Source of the DNA: Callorhinus ursinus
Lineage: Eukaryota; Chordata; Mammalia; Carnivora; Otariidae
Direction: 5' to 3'
Assembly: GCF_003265705.1 (NCBI RefSeq)
Contig: NW_020313057.1
Coordinates: forward strand, 4,257,075 to 4,321,074
DNA: 64,000 nucleotides
Below, in pieces: positions 35,050 through 47,524 of the stretch. The position numbers and the translations under genes are program-made. The first letter of the stretch is position 1. Every line of letters begins with the position of its first letter. The notes under the pieces were generated by a model. That model had not been told where the DNA came from, did no database searches, and saw nothing but the letters and a program-made list of their open reading frames with translations.

Positions 35050-36048
35050 AAAGGCATCTAAATTGGAAAGGAAAAAGTAAAACTGTCACTACTTGCAGAT
35101 GACATGACACTAAATATAGAAGACCTTAAATCCACCAAAAAACTATCACAACTAAAGTGAATTAAAGATGCCAGATATAAAATCAATATAGTAAATTCTG
35201 TGGCATTTATACACACTAATAACTATCAGAGAAATTAAAACAATTCCACTTACAACTGCATGAAAAATAATACTTAGAAATAAATCTAACCAAGAGAGGG
35301 AAGACCCATAATCTGAAAAGTATAAAACCTACTGAAGGAACGATTCATGCATCGTTGGTGGGAATATAAATTGGGACAGCTGCTATGGAAAACAGTATAG
35401 AAGTTCCTCAAAAAAATTAAAAATAGAAATACTGTACAATCCACCAATTCCACTTCTGGATATTTATCTGAAGAAAACACTAATTCAAAAAATTATATGC
35501 ACCCTTATGTTCATTGCAGCATTACTTATAATAGCTAATATATGGAAGCAAACTAAATGTTCATCAACAGATGAATGGATAAAGAAGATGTGTGGGTGTG
35601 TGCCTGCACACGCATGCGTGCGCGCGCACACACACACACAGGAATGTTAAATAATATTAAAGAATGAAATCTTCCCATTTGCAAAATACATGGATGGGCC
35701 TAGAGGGTATTGTGCTAAGGGAAATGTCAGAGAAATTCAAATATTGTATGATTTCCCTTAGATGTGGAATCTACAAAACCAAACACATGAACAAACAAAG
35801 CAAAACAAAGAGACTCATACAGAGAACAAACTGATGAATGCCAAAAGGGAGAGGTATGAAAGGATGGATTAAATAGGTGAAGGGGATTAACAAGTATAAT
35901 ACTCCAATTCTAAAATACATAAAACAGTGATATGGTGACAGATGGTAAAGATGTATTGTGCATTACTAAAGTATATAAATATCAAATCACTATGTTGTAT
36001 ACTTGAAACTAATACAATATTGTATGTCAATTACTCCATTTAAAAAAA
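35050..36048 (+). mobile_element. Old L1 fragment, plus strand
   Basis: RT-region relic from about 35050 (AAACTGTCACTACTTGCAGA, encoding the FADD-type region), with a deletion near 35335 to the ORF2 C-terminus, and a 3' UTR ending near 36048 ('tgtatgtcaattactcc'). It includes an alternating purine-pyrimidine run at 35589-35640. Confidence 0.8.
35589..35640. repeat. Alternating GT/GC/CA run
   Basis: A stretch of TG, CG and CA steps (GTGCGCGCGCACACACACAC is part of it) within L1 ORF2. It is a microsatellite grown in the L1 ATATAT/GTGTGT motif and is capable of Z-DNA formation. Confidence 0.9.
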
Positions 36049-36052
36049 ACTG

Positions 36053-36960
36053 TGGCCTGAGAATCAGCTTTTAGTTTAGCATCCATATAGGAGCTGTGAT
36101 CCTCCTCAAAGACCAAGGAAACCAGTGCACACAAACTCTGCACTCTCTCACTCGCTCTCTCCAAGTTACCAGTATCTCTATGGAAAGAACTATATACATC
36201 TGTGCCCCAGCTTCCGTGGCTACTGCTGAGGGACAGGTCTCTAAGTCGCCTGACTCTGATAGCCAATGGGGCTTCCATTCAGGAATCTACAGTCTCCCCC
36301 CACCCCCAACAGGACTGTAGAAAACAAAGAGGCAGTTTTTAACCCCTTCTCCCCAAACTCAGTATAGAGGCACTAAACACAAATGCCCATCTCCCAGTCT
36401 TTCCCTGAAAGGGGTCTATTTGCGTACTTCAAAAGCTGCAGGCTGGGGGCCAGCCTTCTAATTTATCATGCACCTAGAGGCTGACTAGAACCTCCTTGAA
36501 GACCAGGGATGCCAGCAGACATCTGGCATCTTGCCCTCTTCCTCTAGGCCGCTCTAAGATCTCCCTAGAATGAACTTGTACATGACTGTGGTCCAGCTTT
36601 TGTGTTTGCCACCTAACAGATGGGCTTCTCAATTGCCAGGGTCTCATAGAGAATGAGGTTTGCATTCATGAGTCCTACAGAACTGTAGCATACAAAGCAG
36701 TTCTTAACAGGCTCAGGAGCACCCCTACACAGCTATATTCCTGGGCCCAATGCAGAGTAGAGGAAGCAAAAACACCCACCTTCCATTTCTCCCTAAATAG
36801 AGCCTAAGTACATACTTTCCCAGGTACTGCCTAAGGATCCAGCTTCCAACTTGCTTGCATGTAGGTGCTGATGGTGATCTTTCCCTTTGGGACCCTGACA
36901 AGTCTTGGTGACCCTCAACTACTGGGAGCCAGTAACAGAGATAGTGTCTGGGACAATCAC
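36053..36960 (+). repeat. L1 5' UTR tandem monomers of ~388 bp
   Basis: Three imperfect units begin near 36053, 36440 and 36830. Shared landmarks are a 'ccagcttyya' start, 'gagctgtgatcctcctcaaagacca' / 'ggctgactagaacctccttgaagacca', 'aggactgtagaaaacaaagaggcagtttttaac' / 'agaactgtagcatacaaagcagttcttaac' and 'tacttc..ctgg.ccagc' at the junction. The third unit is partial. Tandem monomers are a known L1 promoter design in some lineages. Confidence 0.75.
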
Positions 36961-37899
36961 AAAGGTTAAAGAGACAACTAGGAACATGGACTAGGTTGAT
37001 AGATGAGTTTCATCTCCTACAATGAGACCACTGTTAAGACTAGTTTAGGTGACTGTTTTATCTAATGCACAGAAACACAGAGTCAAGGAAAATGAAGAAA
37101 CAAACTATATTCCCAACTAAAGAACAAGATAAATCTCCAGAAACAGATCTTAATGAAACAGAGATAAGTGAATTAACTGATAGTTCAATTAACAAAGATG
37201 CTCACTGAAATCAGGAAGGCAATTCATAAACAAAGTGAGAATTTCAACATAGAGAAAGGAAGTATAATAAAGTACCTAACAGATTACAAGGCTGAAGGAT
37301 ATAATTACTGAACTTAAAATTTTAATAGAGGCATTGAACAGCAGACTAGATCAATCATAAGAAAAAAATCAGTGAACTTGAGACAGGGAAGTAGAACTCA
37401 TCCAATCATAGGAGCAAAAGACAAATGATTAAAGATAGCTTAAGGGACTTAGGGGACATCATCAAACAGACCAATATGCATATTTATGCGGGCCCCAGGA
37501 AGCAAAGAGAGAGAGAAGGGGCAGAAAGTTAATTCAAAGAAATAATGGCTGAACACTTCCTTAACCTGAGAAAGAAACAGACTTGTAGATTCAAGAAACG
37601 CAGGGTTTTTTTTTTTTAGAGGATGAATACAGAATAAAACACATTATAATTAAATTGTCAAAAGTTAAAGACAAGGAATCTTAAAAGCATCAAGAGAAAA
37701 ACAACTTGTTATGTACAAGGGAGCCCACATACAACTTTCAGCAGATTTATTAGCAGAAACTTCACAGGCCAGAAGGGATTGAGATGATGTATTCAAAGTG
37801 CTGAAAGAAAAAAAAAAAACTACTAGCCAAGAACACCCAGCAAACTTGTCTTTTAGAATTGAAGGAGAGCATAGTATTACATATTAAAAACCCTAAAGA

Positions 37900-37901
<2 letters not shown>

Positions 37902-37946
<45 letters not shown>
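37902..37946. repeat. (AC)n microsatellite
   Basis: About 22 AC repeats at the 3' end of the L1 ORF1 relic. Confidence 0.97.
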
Positions 37947-37950
<4 letters not shown>

Positions 37951-39679
37951 TATAGACAAAATCAGTAAAGTTGCAAGATATAAAATCTATATCTAAAAGT
38001 TAGTTGAGCTTAAGTTTTCCTTCATAATTGCAAGAGAGTTTGCCAGACAAGCAAAAACTGAAGGAGTTCAGCAACACTAGACTGACCTTGTAAGAAATGC
38101 TAAAAAGACTTTAAGCTGAAACATAAGGGCATGAATTAGTAACAGGAAACACATATGAAAGGATAAATGGCACTGATAAAGATAAATATGTAGTTAAATT
38201 CAGAATAGTCTAATGGGATTTTAGTGTTGGGTTCATTACTTGAAAAGCCAGTATGAAGATTACAAGGCAAAAATGCTAAAAATAACTAAAACTACAATGA
38301 CTTGTTAATGGAGAATCAAGATAAAAAGATGTAAATTTTGACGTCAAAAACAAAAATGTGAAGGGGGAAGCAAAAGAAACCTTAGAATACAATCAACTTT
38401 AAGTTGTTACCAGCTTAAAACTGACTTTTATAACTTTTAGGAGTTTTAGATAAGCCTCATGCTAACCATAAAGCAAAACCCTACAGTAGATTCACAAAAG
38501 ATAAAGGAATCTAAGCTTAACACTACAGAAGAATAATCAATTCACAGAGAACAAGAGAAGAAAGGAACAAAAGAATTACAAAACAGCCAGAAAACAATTA
38601 ACATATGGCAATAAGTTCAAATCTATTAATAATTACATTAAATGTAAATAGACTAAATTCTTGAACCAAAGGACAGAGAGTGGCTGAGTGAATAAAAAAA
38701 CAAGACCCATCTCTATGCTGACTCACTTTGCCAAGAGAGTCACTTTGGCTTTAAGAACACACAGAGGCTAAAAATGAAGGGATGCAAAAAGATATTCCAT
38801 GCATATAGAAACCAAAAGAAAGCTCAGGTAGCCATACTTGCGTTAGATAAAATAGGCCTTAAGACAAAGACTAGTTAGAGACAGAGAAGGTCATTATATA
38901 ATCATAAAGGTATCAATTCAACAAAAGGTTATAATGTTTGTAAATATTAATGCATTCAGCATAGAAGCATCTAAATATATAAAACCAACCAATATTAATA
39001 AACCTAAAGAGAGAAATATACAGCAATATAATAACAATAGGGGGCTTCATACTCAATCTTCACCAATGTATGGGTTATCCAGGAGAAAATCAAGAGGGAA
39101 ATATTGGACTTTAAATGACATATTTGGCCAGATGGACTTCCTGGACATTTAAAGAATATTCCATTCAACAGCATCAGAATACCCATTCTTCTCAAGCACA
39201 CATGGAACATTCTCCAAGATAGACCACATGTTAGGCCACAAAACAAGTCTTAATAATAAATGAGATCATCTCATCTTTTCAGGCCACAATGATATGGCTA
39301 GAAATCAATTACAAGAAGAAAACTGGAAAAATCACAAATATGTAGAGATAAAACGTACTAAACCATCAATGGGTCTAAGAAGAAATCATAAGAGAAATTT
39401 TAAAATATCTTGAGACAAATGAAAATGGAAACACGACATACCAAAAATTATGGGATGCAGCAAAAATACTTTTAAAAGGGAAGTTTAAATGGCAAATGCC
39501 CATATTAAAAACAAGATAATAAATGTTTATCTCAAACAACCTAACGTTCCACCCAATGTAGAATAAATGTGAAAATGCTAGAAACATAACACCTACCAAG
39601 ATGGAATTATGAAGAAATAGAAAATCTGAACAGACCAATTAATAGTAAGGAGATTCCATCGGTAATCAAAAACTTTCCC

Positions 39680-39855
39680 AAAAATTCTGGGACTATCTGT
39701 AGTATGCTGGTCAGCTTTTTAAGATGCTGAGAACTCCAGTGCAGAAGGAAATGTTCACAAACTCCCTGTATTCCCTTCACCCTCTTCAGGTCCCATATCA
39801 ACTGGTTTAACCCAGAGCAATAAACCCGACTTTGTTATTTAAAAAAAAAAAAAAA
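39680..39855 (+). pseudogene. 5'-truncated mRNA retrocopy, source unknown
   Basis: Non-L1 sequence interrupts L1 ORF2 between CCCAAAAA and GCCC. It ends in a run of 15-16 A (39841-39856) with AATAAA at 39819-39824, 17 bp upstream. This is the hallmark of a reverse-transcribed mRNA 3' end. No coding frame is recognisable, so the parent gene is not identified. It might instead be a non-coding RNA or an unlisted SINE-like family. Confidence 0.6.
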
Positions 39856-39863
39856 AGCCCACG

Positions 39864-40004
39864 GGGGTACCTGGGTGGCTCAGTCAGTTAGGTGGCTGCC
39901 TTTGACTCAGGTCATGATCTCAGGGTCCTGGGATTGAGCCCCATGTTGGGCTCTCTGCTCAGCAGAGAAAGCTAATGCTTTCGCTAATAAATAAATAAAA
40001 TCTT
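39864..40004 (+). mobile_element. SINEC-type SINE, internally deleted
   Basis: Plus-strand SINE with GGGGTACCTGGGTGGCTCAG head, but it lacks most of the CT-rich body (about 140 bp). The flanks AAAAAGCCCACGG and AAAAAGCCCAGGA are the target duplication. The left copy includes the A-tail of the preceding retrocopy, so this SINE came later. Confidence 0.9.
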
Positions 40005-40239
40005 AAAAAAAAAAAAAAGCCCAGGACTAGACAGTTCTGCTTGGTTTATTCTTTCAAAGAATTTAAGAACTAATACCAATCCTTCTGAAACTCTTCCAAA
40101 AATAGAAGGGAATACTTCTAAACTCATTTTATGAGGCCAGAATTACCCTGATACCAAAACTAAACAAGGACACAATAGGAATGGAAAACTACAGGCCAAT
40201 ATCTCAAATAAAAGAAATCCTCAACAAAATATTATATCA

Positions 40240-40433
40240 GGGGGCGCCTGGGTGGCTCAGTCGGTTAAGCGACTGCCTTCGGCTCAGATCATGATCCTGG
40301 AGTCCCGGGATCGAGTCCCACATCGGGCTCCCTGCTCAGCAGGAAGTCTGCTTCTCCCTCTGACCCTCTTCCCTCTCCTGCTCTCTATCTCTTATTCTCT
40401 CTCTCTCTCTAATAAATAAATAAAATCTTTTAA
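40240..40433 (+). mobile_element. SINEC-type SINE, young
   Basis: Plus-strand SINE very close to the young consensus (GGGGCGCCTGGGTGGCTCAG, B box GGGATCGAGTCCC). The target duplication is AAAATATTATATCA (40226-40239) and AAAATATTAAATCA (40434-40447). Confidence 0.95.
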
Positions 40434-40476
40434 AAAAATATTAAATCAAATTCAAACATACATTAAAAAGATTATT

Positions 40477-40658
40477 GGGGTGCCTGGGTGGCTCAGATGG
40501 TTAAGCATCTGCCTTCGGCTCAGGTCATGATCTCAGGGTCCTGGGATCAAGCCCCACATCGGGCTCCCTACTCAGTGGAGAGTCTGCTTCTCCCTCTCCC
40601 TCTGCTCTCCCCTCCGTTTGTGCTTCTCTCTCTTAAATGAATGAATAAAATCTTTAAA
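40477..40658 (+). mobile_element. SINEC-type SINE
   Basis: Plus-strand SINE with GGGGTGCCTGGGTGGCTCAG head, 40 bp after the previous one. The flanks AAAAAGATTATT and AAAAAAATTTAT are an approximate target duplication. Confidence 0.92.
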
Positions 40659-42335
40659 AAAAATTTATATATCATGATAAAGTGGGATTTATTCCAGGGA
40701 TGTAAAAATGGTTCAATATCCATAAATATATAAATGAGATACACCACATAACAAAATGAAAGATAAAAATCATATGATCATCTCCATAGAGAGAAAAAGG
40801 TATTTAACAAAATTTAACCTTTCATTATAAAAATCTCTCAACAAAGTGGTTTTGGAGGGACCAACCTCAACATAATAAAAGCCTTATGTGACAATGCACA
40901 GCTGACATCATAATGGTGAAAATCTAAAAGCTTTTCCTCCAGGGTTAGGAACATTATGGACACTTTTACTCCACAAAGTACTAGAAATCCTAACCTGACC
41001 ATTAGGCAAGAAAAGGAAATAAAAGGCATCCAAATTAGATTGGAAGACATAAAACTATGTGCAGATGACATCCTATTATATATAGAAAACCCTAAAGACA
41101 CCACCACAAATGCTAGAACTAATAAGTAAAATAGCAGGATACAAAATCAATATACATACAGCAGTTGTATTTCTATGCACTAATATTGAACTATCAGAAA
41201 TAAAAATAAGGAAAACAATCATACTGATATCTGCATTAAGAGGAATAAAATACCTAGGGATATATTTCACCAAGGAGGTGAAAGGTGTGTGCTAATCCTG
41301 TAAGACACTGATGAAAGAAATTGAAAAAGACACAAATAAATAGAAAGATATTCTATATTCTTATATTGGAAGAATACTGTTAAATGTCCTTACTACTCAA
41401 AGGGATTTACAGGTTCTATGCAAGTCCCATCAAAATTCCAATAGCATTTTTCACATAAATAGAACAAATAATTGTAAAATTTGTATGGAACCATGAAAGA
41501 CCCCAACTAGCTTAAGTGATCTGGATTAAAAAGAACAAAGCTGGAGGCATCATGCTGTCTGATTACAAGCTATATCACAAAGCTCTACTTATTAAAACAG
41601 TATGCATTGGCATAAAAACAGACACAAAGGACAACGGAACAGAATAAAGAACGCAGAAATAAACCAACATATTTATGGTCAATTAATTTATGACGAAGGG
41701 ACCAAGCATATACAACAGGCAAAGCAGAGTCTCTTCAATAAGTGGTGAGAGGAAAAGTGGACAGCCACGTATAAAGAATGAAATGGGATCACTATCTTAC
41801 ACCATACACAAACATTGCTCAAAATTGAATAAAGACTTGAATGTAACCTGAAACCATGAAACTCCTAGAAAAAAAATAAGGGGTAAGCTCCTTGACATTG
41901 ATCTTGGCAAAGATTTTTTTTGGATTTGCCCACAAAACAAGGGCAACAAAAGCAAATATAAACAAGTGAGACTACAGCAAACTAAAAATCTTTTGTACAG
42001 CAAAGAAAACCATCAATGAAATGAAAAGGTAACCTATGGAATGGGAGAAGATATTTGCAAATCATATAAATAATAAGGGGTTAATATCCAAAACACACTA
42101 AGAAGTCGTACAACTCAATAGAAAAAAATAAGTAAACAATTGGATTAACATGTAGGCAGAGAAACTGAATAGAAAATTTTTTCCCAAGAAGACATACAAA
42201 TGGCTAACAGGTACATGAAAAGGTGCTCAATATCACTAATCATTAGGGAAATACAAATCAAAGCCACAATGTATGATATCTCACACCCATTAGAATGATT
42301 AGTATTGGACAGGCAAGAAATAGAGAAAATCCCAA

Positions 42336-45180
42336 GATAGGCAATGTAGGAAGATCCTTAACTCACCTCCTCCACAGACACACCAAATCTACACCTATTT
42401 ATAGAGCAGTTCCTCCTCAGGAACTGAGGGCTGATTGAACAGTTTCTGCACAACACAAGATAGAACGGAAAGAGAGACAAAGGCACAGTAATGAAGACAC
42501 CCTCCCTGATGCTGCAAACCACAGTGGAGAGGGATAATACTGAGGGATGGGGAGATTTGTCTACTCTGGATCACACACATACAAAAGCTATGATTTAAAA
42601 GAGCAACTAGTACATAAAAGAGCCAGCCCTTGCACTTTACCAAATGGTGGAGGAGCTGCTGGAATTCTCTCTAGGCTGGTGGGCATCACCTTGATAGCAT
42701 GAATGTGAGAAGGGTCTCTTTGCCCTATGCGGACTGCTGTCTCAGTGAGTCCTGGTCCCCTGGCCTGCACCAGCTCCAGTTTGTCCAATGATGACAGCCT
42801 CTAGGATGGTGTATACTGGGATACCCCTGGTCAGCATTCAGTACAACTCCAGCTGGTATTCCAAGGTAGTACAGGTGCAAAGAACCCTGGAACACGCCAG
42901 GTCTGCACCACTTCAGCTTCAGATGGCTTGGTAGAGAACTCCTTGCACAGAGTACTCTGGGGCCTTCTGGCTGATTCCTGCCTTGGCTTTAGCCACCCTG
43001 CCAGGGCACTCCCCATGTGGTGTTCCCTGGAACATCCCAGCGTGCACCTATTTCAGTTTCAGGTGTCCTGCCATGGGACCACTTGTGTGGAAAGCTCCAG
43101 GACCCCCCAGCTCACACACTTCAACTTCAGCTATCCTGCCAAGGTTACCTCTACACATAGGGCCCTAGGATGCTCCAACTTGCATCCACCTCAACTTCAG
43201 CTGTCCTGTCAGAATGGCCTCTGTGCACAGAGGCAGGGACCCCTCTGGCCTGTACCCACCTCAACTTCAGCTGTCCTGCTAGGCTACTCTCTGCATGTAG
43301 GGTCCCAGGTCACCCCTGGTCTACATCTACTTCAGCTTTAGTTGTCCTGCCAGGGTACCCTTTGCATGGAGAGCCCTAGTACCTCCCAGCCACAGCCTGC
43401 TTTGGCTCTAGCTGCCCTACCTCTGTGCATAGAGCTCCAGGATCCACCTGGCCTGCACCCACCTAGCCTCAGCTGTCCTGCCAGGGTGTCCTTTGTATGT
43501 AGAGCCCTGGGGCCATGAGGGCTTGCATCCACTTAAGCTGTCCTGCCAGCGTATCCTCTATGTGTATAATCCTGGGACCCCCAGGGCCTGCACCCATGTC
43601 AGCTTCAACTGTGTAGAGAGCCTCAGGACTGCCCTGGCCTGCACTCACTTTAGCTTTGGCCATCCTCCCAGGGAAGCCTTAGCATGGAGTGCCTCGTGAC
43701 CCCCAGCCCACACCAGCCACACCTCCATTCAGCCAGTGAAATTCAGCAGACACACACAGTCTACCCAAGGGATGACCATATATAAGACCATTTCTTCAAG
43801 TTCAGAAGTATCAGTCCCACCTAATTCTTAGAAACAAAGAAAGTTAAGCAAAATGGGGAGACAGAGGAATATGCTTCAAACCAAAGAATAAGGGAAAAAA
43901 AAAACAGAAAAAAGAACTAAGTGAAATGGACATAAGCAATATGCCTGATGATGAGTTTAAAGTAATGATTATAAAGATGCTCACTGGGCTGGACAGAAAA
44001 GTGGAAGAACTCAGTGAGACCTTCAACGAAGAGATAGAAAATGTAAAAGTGAATCAATCCAAGTGGAAGAAGACAATAACTGAAGTGAAAAATACACTAG
44101 AGGAAATTAATAATAGATTAGTGGATGCAGATTTATGGATCAGCAATCTGGAAGATGGTAATGAAAAGCTCGCAAGCTGAACAGCAGAAAAAAAGAAAGA
44201 AAGAAAAAAAGAAACAAGGACAGGCCGAGGGATCTCTTGGATAACATCACGAGAACATATATGCACCTTATAGAGATCCCCAAAAGAAAGGAGCATAAAA
44301 CTTATCTCAAGAAATAATCTGAAGCTGAAAACTTCCCTAACCCAAGGAAGGAAATACACATCCAGGTTCAGGAAGCACAGAGTTCCAAACAAGATGAACC
44401 CAAGGAGGTCCATATCACAAATTATAACAATTAAATTGTCAAATGTTAAAGATAAAAAGAGAATTTTAAAGACAGCAAGAGAGAAGGAAATAGTAACATA
44501 CAGGGAAAAGCCAATAAGGCTGTAAGCTAATTTTTCAGTAGACACTTTGCATGACAGAAGGATGTGGCATGATATATTCAAAATGCTAAAAGGAAAAAAA
44601 ACCTACAGCAAAGAACATTATACCTGGAAAGCTTATTCAGAATTGAAGGAAATAATTTCCCAGACAAACATAGTGAAAAGACTTTATCACCAACCTTAAA
44701 ATAAATTTTAAAGGGACTTCTTTAAGTGGAAAAGAAAAGGCCATAACTAGATGTAAGAAAATTATGAATAACATATGTAAAATATGACAACATATGCATA
44801 AACCGTGGAGGTGGGAGTAAAAAAGAAAACTTTTTAGAATGTGTTCAAACTTAGAATGTGTCCAAACAACCATCAACTTAATTTAGACTGCTATTTATTT
44901 AGGGTGTTATACATGAACTTCATGGTAACCACAAACCCAAAACCTATAATAGATTAAAAAACAAAAAAACAAGAAAGCCAAGCATAACACTACAGAAAGT
45001 CATAACTCACAAGGAAAGAGAGCAAGAGAAGAAGAAACAGAAAATGAAGGCAAAAACAACCAGAAAAGAATTAACAAAATGGCAATAAGTACTATCAATA
45101 ATTAGTTTAAATGTATATGGTTTAAATGCTCTAATCAAAAGTCATAGGTTGGCCGAATGGATAAAAATATAAGACCTGGA
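42336..45180 (+). mobile_element. Old L1: repeat-rich 5' UTR, ORF1, start of ORF2
   Basis: Plus-strand L1. The 5' UTR starts near 42340 ('aggaagatccttaactcacctcctcc') and contains a 70-bp tandem array (42905-43700). ORF1 is at about 43840-44640 (frame 43926-44180: MDISNMPDDEFKVMIIKMLT, coiled-coil type). Inter-ORF and first endonuclease sequence run to about 45180, where the next L1 5' end cuts it off. Confidence 0.82.
42905..43700 (+). repeat. ~70-bp tandem array, ~12 units, in L1 5' UTR
   Basis: GC-rich units with a core CTTCAGCTGTCCTGCCAGGG. Core copies fall near 42912, 42984, 43056, 43127, 43196, 43265, 43334, 43404, 43473, 43533, 43601 and 43653. The central spacing is 69-70 bp; it shortens to 52-68 bp at the 3' end. 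Because 69 is divisible by 3, several frames stay open as 23-residue repeats (42928-43341, 43338-43532 and others), which are by-products, not genes. Confidence 0.88.
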
Positions 45181-45927
45181 AGAGTTCCTCTTCAAGATGG
45201 TGACACAGGACAAAAACAAAAAACCAAAAAAAGATGGTGACATAGGAAGACTCTGAACTCACCTCCTCCATGGAACACTCTAATTACATCTATTAATAGA
45301 ACAATTCCTCCTGAAGAAATGAGAGCTATCTGAACAGCTACTGAACAACCAAAGATAGAAAGAATGGCAAAGAACAGCAAGAAAGACAGAGACATGGTAA
45401 CAAAGGGAACCACTGCCCCTAACACTGCAAACAGCAGTAGGGAGGGATAGTACTGAGGGGCTAGGAAGAGATCCCTCTGTCCTTGGGCACAGAAACAAAG
45501 CTGTAGTTTAAAAGAGGAACTAGAATATAAAAGAGACAAAACTAGAACTTTGCCAAGCAGTGGAGAAGCAGCAGGAAATCTCTGCAGGTCAGTGGGACTG
45601 GAGAATGACAGGGTTTACATTCCCTCCCCACCTTAAACACCTACACCAGAGCAGAGTCCGGACACTGTAACAGGCAGGTATGGTCATCTTAATGAGCTTG
45701 TGACTTCAGCAAGTCCAAGGTCCACAAGCCCACAACAGCTCTAGTCATGCTGGGGCACAGAAAAAGAAGCCAGAGCTTAAAAGGGCTGCACTTTTCCCAA
45801 CTCCCACCTTCAAAGACCAGACAGGAGCAGGATCTCGCTCACAGTGACCTGGTGACCTGAGCAAGCCCAGGGACCACAAGCTCACACCAGTTGCCTATGG
45901 TGCTGGGGCAAAGAAAACAAGCCACAG

Positions 45928-45928
<1 letters not shown>

Positions 45929-45977
<49 letters not shown>
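45929..45977. repeat. (TG)n microsatellite and T-rich tract
   Basis: About 24 TG repeats, followed by a T/C-rich low-complexity stretch to about 46135 inside the L1 5' UTR. The plus-strand frame across it (45891-46457) reads VCVCVC then a Phe/Leu run and is not a gene. Confidence 0.97.
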
Positions 45978-45979
<2 letters not shown>

Positions 45980-46273
45980 CTTTTTCAATTTAATTTTTTT
46001 TTTACTTTTTAAAATTGTCTCATCTTGTTTTTATTTTTTCTTTTTGGTTTTGTTCTTTTCTTTCTTGTCCTTTCTTTTTCTTTTTTCTTTTTTTACTCTC
46101 TTTTTAAATTTTCTTTTTCTTTTCTCTTTATTCTATAAAAAGCCACAGTTTAAATTAGTAACTAGCATATACAGCCAAAGCTCCAGCCACAACCAGCAAA
46201 AGTCACCAAGCACACACAGTCTCATATGGGTCACTATACACAGGACCACTCTTAGTTTAGAAATAGCCATTTT

Positions 46274-46471
46274 GGGGCACCTGGGTGGCTCAGTCATTAA
46301 GCGTTTGCCTTCAGCTCAGGTTGTGATCCCAGCGTCCTGGGATCGAGCCCTGCATCAGGCTCCCTACTCCGGCGGGAAAGCCTGCTTCTCCCTCTCCTAC
46401 TCCCCTGGCTTGTGTTCCCTCTCTCGCTGTCTTTCTCTCTGTCAAAAAAATAAATAAAAATTAAAAAAAAA
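46274..46471 (+). mobile_element. SINEC-type SINE with exact TSD
   Basis: Plus-strand SINE in the L1 5' UTR with GGGGCACCTGGGTGGCTCAG head. AGAAATAGCCATTTT is repeated exactly at 46259-46273 and 46472-46486. Confidence 0.95.
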
Positions 46472-47524
46472 AGAAATAGCCATTTTGCCTAATCCATAGA
46501 AAAAAACACAGAAAGTCAAGCAAAATGGGGAGAAAGAGAAATATGCTCTAAACAAGAGAACAAGAAATAAACCTCAGTAAGATAAATGAAACACAGATAA
46601 AGCCTGATAGACTTTACAGTAATGATCATAATGATACACACAGGGCTGGAGAAAAGAATGGAAGAATTCAGTGAGACCTTCAATAAGGAGATAGGAAATA
46701 TTCAAAGGAACCAATCAGAAATGAAGACAGAAATAAAAAAACATACAGAGGGAATCAAAAGTAGATTAGAGGATGCAGAATGTATCAGCAATCTGGAAGA
46801 CAAGGTAATGGAAAACACACAAGTTGAACACCAAAAAGAGAAAAGAACTTATAAAAATGAATATAGATTAAGAGATGTCTTTGACAACATGAAGCAAATG
46901 AATATTTGCCTAATAGGGGCTCCCGAAGAAGAAGAAGAGAAAAGCGTAGAAAACTTATTTGAAGAAACAAGAACTAAAAACTTCCCTATCCTTGGGAGGG
47001 AAATAGACATCCAAGTCCAAGAAGCACAGAGTTCCAAACAAGAGGAACCCAAGGAGGCCCACTCCATGGCACATAATAATTAAAATGTCAAAGATTAAAA
47101 ATAAAGAAAGAAACTTTTAAGCAGCAAGAGAGAAATAAAATGTTACCTAACAAGGGAAAATGCATAAGGCTATTAGCTGATTTTTCAGCAGAAACTTTGC
47201 AGGCCAGAAGAGAGTGGCATGATATTTTCAAACTACTGAGAGGAAAAAACTACACCCAAGAATATTCTACCATGCAAGGTTATCATTGAGATTTGAAGGA
47301 AAGATAGAGTTTCCCAGAATAACAAAAGATAAATGAGCTTATCACCACTACACCAGCCTTACAAAAAATGTTAAAGGGACTTCTTTAAGTGGAAAAGAAA
47401 TGGCCATAATTCAACACAAGAAAACTATGAATAAGAAGATGTAAAATATGACAACATATACATAAAATCTGAAGAAGGGAGTCAGAGGGAAGAGAAGGGG
47501 GAAAAGATTTTTTATGTTTTTTTT

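Larger units (their letters stand above)
36053..42335 (+). mobile_element. Old L1 with 5' UTR monomers, 3'-truncated
   Basis: Plus-strand L1. A tandem-repeat 5' UTR (36053-36960), ORF1 relic (about 37080-37900), inter-ORF sequence, endonuclease relic (about 38590-39300) and RT to ORF2 C-terminus (to 42335). It stops before the 3' UTR, where another L1 5' UTR starts. SINEs sit at 39864-40004, 40240-40433 and 40477-40658, and an mRNA-derived piece at about 39680-39855. All ORFs are broken. Confidence 0.82.

Noticed and set aside
42928..43663. Several overlapping long open frames rich in Pro/Thr/Ser repeats, on both strands
   Set aside because: They arise because the tandem unit is 69 bp, a multiple of three, inside an L1 5' UTR. 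No start context, domain or splice signals.
42905..43700. Regular repeats that might be read as a CRISPR array
   Set aside because: Units are directly abutting and diverged along their whole length, without unique spacers or cas genes, in a mammalian L1.
45891..46457. 188-residue frame beginning with a VCVCVC run and a Phe-rich, membrane-like stretch
   Set aside because: It is a translation of a TG microsatellite, a T-rich tract and a SINE.
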